Assembly (NCBI RefSeq): GCF_030123105.1
Contig: NZ_CP126095.1
Location: 2,604,001-2,668,000 of the forward strand
Source: Paenibacillus sp. G2S3
Lineage (GTDB): Bacteria; Bacillota; Bacilli; Paenibacillales; Paenibacillaceae
Length of the DNA: 64,000 nt
Direction: 5' to 3'
Shown here: piece by piece, positions 63,200-64,000 of the stretch
How the letters are laid out: every line of letters starts with the position of its first letter
Numbering within the stretch: the first letter of the stretch is position 1
Translations under genes and position numbers: made by a program
Notes under the pieces: model-generated
Databases searched by the model: none
Seen by the model: only the letters and a program-made list of their open reading frames with translations
Told to the model about the DNA's origin: nothing

Positions 63200-64000
63200 A
63201 TGTCTAAACATATTGTCATTCTAGGAGCGGGTTATGGTGGTCTACTAAGCGCCTTAACTGTACGCAAGTACCTGAAGAAAGACGAAGCTAAAATTACAGT
63301 CGTTAATCAATATCCTACTCATCAAATTATTACAGAATTGCATCGTCTTGCAGCGGGTAGTGTTGCAGAAGGTGCTGTTGCTATGCCACTTGCTAAGCTT
63401 TTTGCAGGTAAAGATATCGACCTGAAAATTGCAAAGGTTAATTCTTTTTCTGTTGAGAACAAACAAATTACACTATCTGATGGTGTGACATTGTCCTACG
63501 ATGCTTTGGTTGTGGGTCTTGGAAGCACTACGGCTTATTTTGGCATTCCAGGTCTTGAGCAATATAGCATGGTATTGAAATCGGCAGCAGATGCTAACAG
63601 AATTCATCGTCATATTGATGAGCGTATCCGTGAATATGCGAAGTCAAAAAATCCAGCGGATGCAAGCATCCTAATCGGCGGCGGTGGCTTAACAGGTGTT
63701 GAGCTTGTTGGTGAAATCGCTGATGTGTTGCCAACGCTCACTAAGAAATATGGCGTGGATCCTAAAGAAATTAAACTGATGCTGGTTGAAGCAGGTCCTA
63801 AGATTCTTCCAGTATTGCCAGATGCACTGATCGAACGCGCAGTGGCAAGCTTAGAAAAACGTGGTGTTCAATTCTTGACAGGTCTACCTGTTACGAATGT
63901 GGCAGATAATGTAATTGACTTGAAAGACGGTCAAAAAATTGTTGCTAACACCTTCGTATGGACGGGTGGCGTACAAGGAAATCCACTGATTGGTGAGTCC
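63200..64000 (+). CDS. ndh: type II NADH dehydrogenase (NDH-2), 5' part
   Basis: Starts at ATG 63200 after GGACGGAGGAAA and runs off the window; 267 residues seen. The FAD-binding N-terminus VILGAGYGGLLSA (GXGXXG), LRLAAGSV-type membrane-side loop (HRLAAGSVAEGA), the second dinucleotide motif ILIGGGGLTGVELVGEIAD for NAD(H), and NTFVWTGGVQGNPL. This is the bacterial NDH-2/YumB/Ndh family, oxidising NADH and reducing quinone without proton pumping. Follows DUF1641 as an operon. Confidence 0.9.
   Translation, partial: MSKHIVILGAGYGGLLSALTVRKYLKKDEAKITVVNQYPTHQIITELHRLAAGSVAEGAVAMPLAKLFAGKDIDLKIAKVNSFSVENKQITLSDGVTLSYDALVVGLGSTTAYFGIPGLEQYSMVLKSAADANRIHRHIDERIREYAKSKNPADASILIGGGGLTGVELVGEIADVLPTLTKKYGVDPKEIKLMLVEAGPKILPVLPDALIERAVASLEKRGVQFLTGLPVTNVADNVIDLKDGQKIVANTFVWTGGVQGNPLIGES

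Overview
The window reads as a low-to-middling GC Bacillota chromosome segment, most probably Paenibacillus. This rests on the gene set rather than any marker RNA: a secreted GH74 xyloglucanase with X2 and CBM3 modules, a GH87-like alpha-1,3-glucanase, a GH9 enzyme, the alternative lipid II flippase Amj, a RelP-type alarmone synthetase, a KinB-like orphan kinase, Excalibur, DUF3888 and CotH proteins, strong AGGAGG ribosome binding sites, and CcpA-type cre sites. I see no rRNA, tRNA, CRISPR array, prophage or intact insertion sequence.

Layout. 1-8 kb: end of an lrgB-like gene, small hypothetical proteins, a 26-residue holin-like peptide, a Nudix hydrolase, then a tight run of histidine phosphatase, membrane protein, DUF2809 and Amj, followed by a secreted coiled-coil protein with a terminator in its leader, and a short-chain dehydrogenase. 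8-18 kb: alpha/beta hydrolase, signal peptidase I, HD-GYP phosphodiesterase, MazG-like pyrophosphohydrolase, LOG protein, RelP, cytoplasmic GH9, a FetAB-type ABC pair, Excalibur protein. 18-33 kb: secreted hydrolase, cupin with Met/Asn/Pro repeats, YhfP-like reductase, two GNATs, malic enzyme, orphan kinase with a lipoprotein, DinB protein with a probable CTG start, SgrR-like regulator, DUF4173 protein, Crp/Fnr regulator, chemoreceptor. 33-42 kb: GH87-like enzyme, cysteine synthase, lipoprotein, LiaS/LiaR-like two-component pair and YcnI.

42-52 kb is the most distinctive region: a VTC-domain / DUF4956 / CotH operon on the minus strand, divergent from a purple-acid-phosphatase-like metallophosphatase, then the large GH74 xyloglucanase. 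52-64 kb: SDR with divergent LysR regulator, methyltransferase, MFS exporter, GyrI-like/APH pair, DUF3888 protein, a ribbon-helix-helix protein beside a second sliding-clamp gene broken by one in-frame stop, a PUA/EVE-like protein, nitroreductase, DUF2785, and a DUF1641 / NDH-2 operon cut by the window end.

Themes. Both large secreted glucan hydrolases carry sequence-perfect cre sites, which suggests catabolite repression. Envelope functions (Amj, signal peptidase, two-component system with YcnI, CotH cluster) recur. Three long intergenic gaps share a degenerate repeat family built on CGGAC(C/T)/GTCCG units, and another gap carries a roughly 90-bp nested palindrome. Most functional names are family-level calls from motifs read by eye; no database search was possible.
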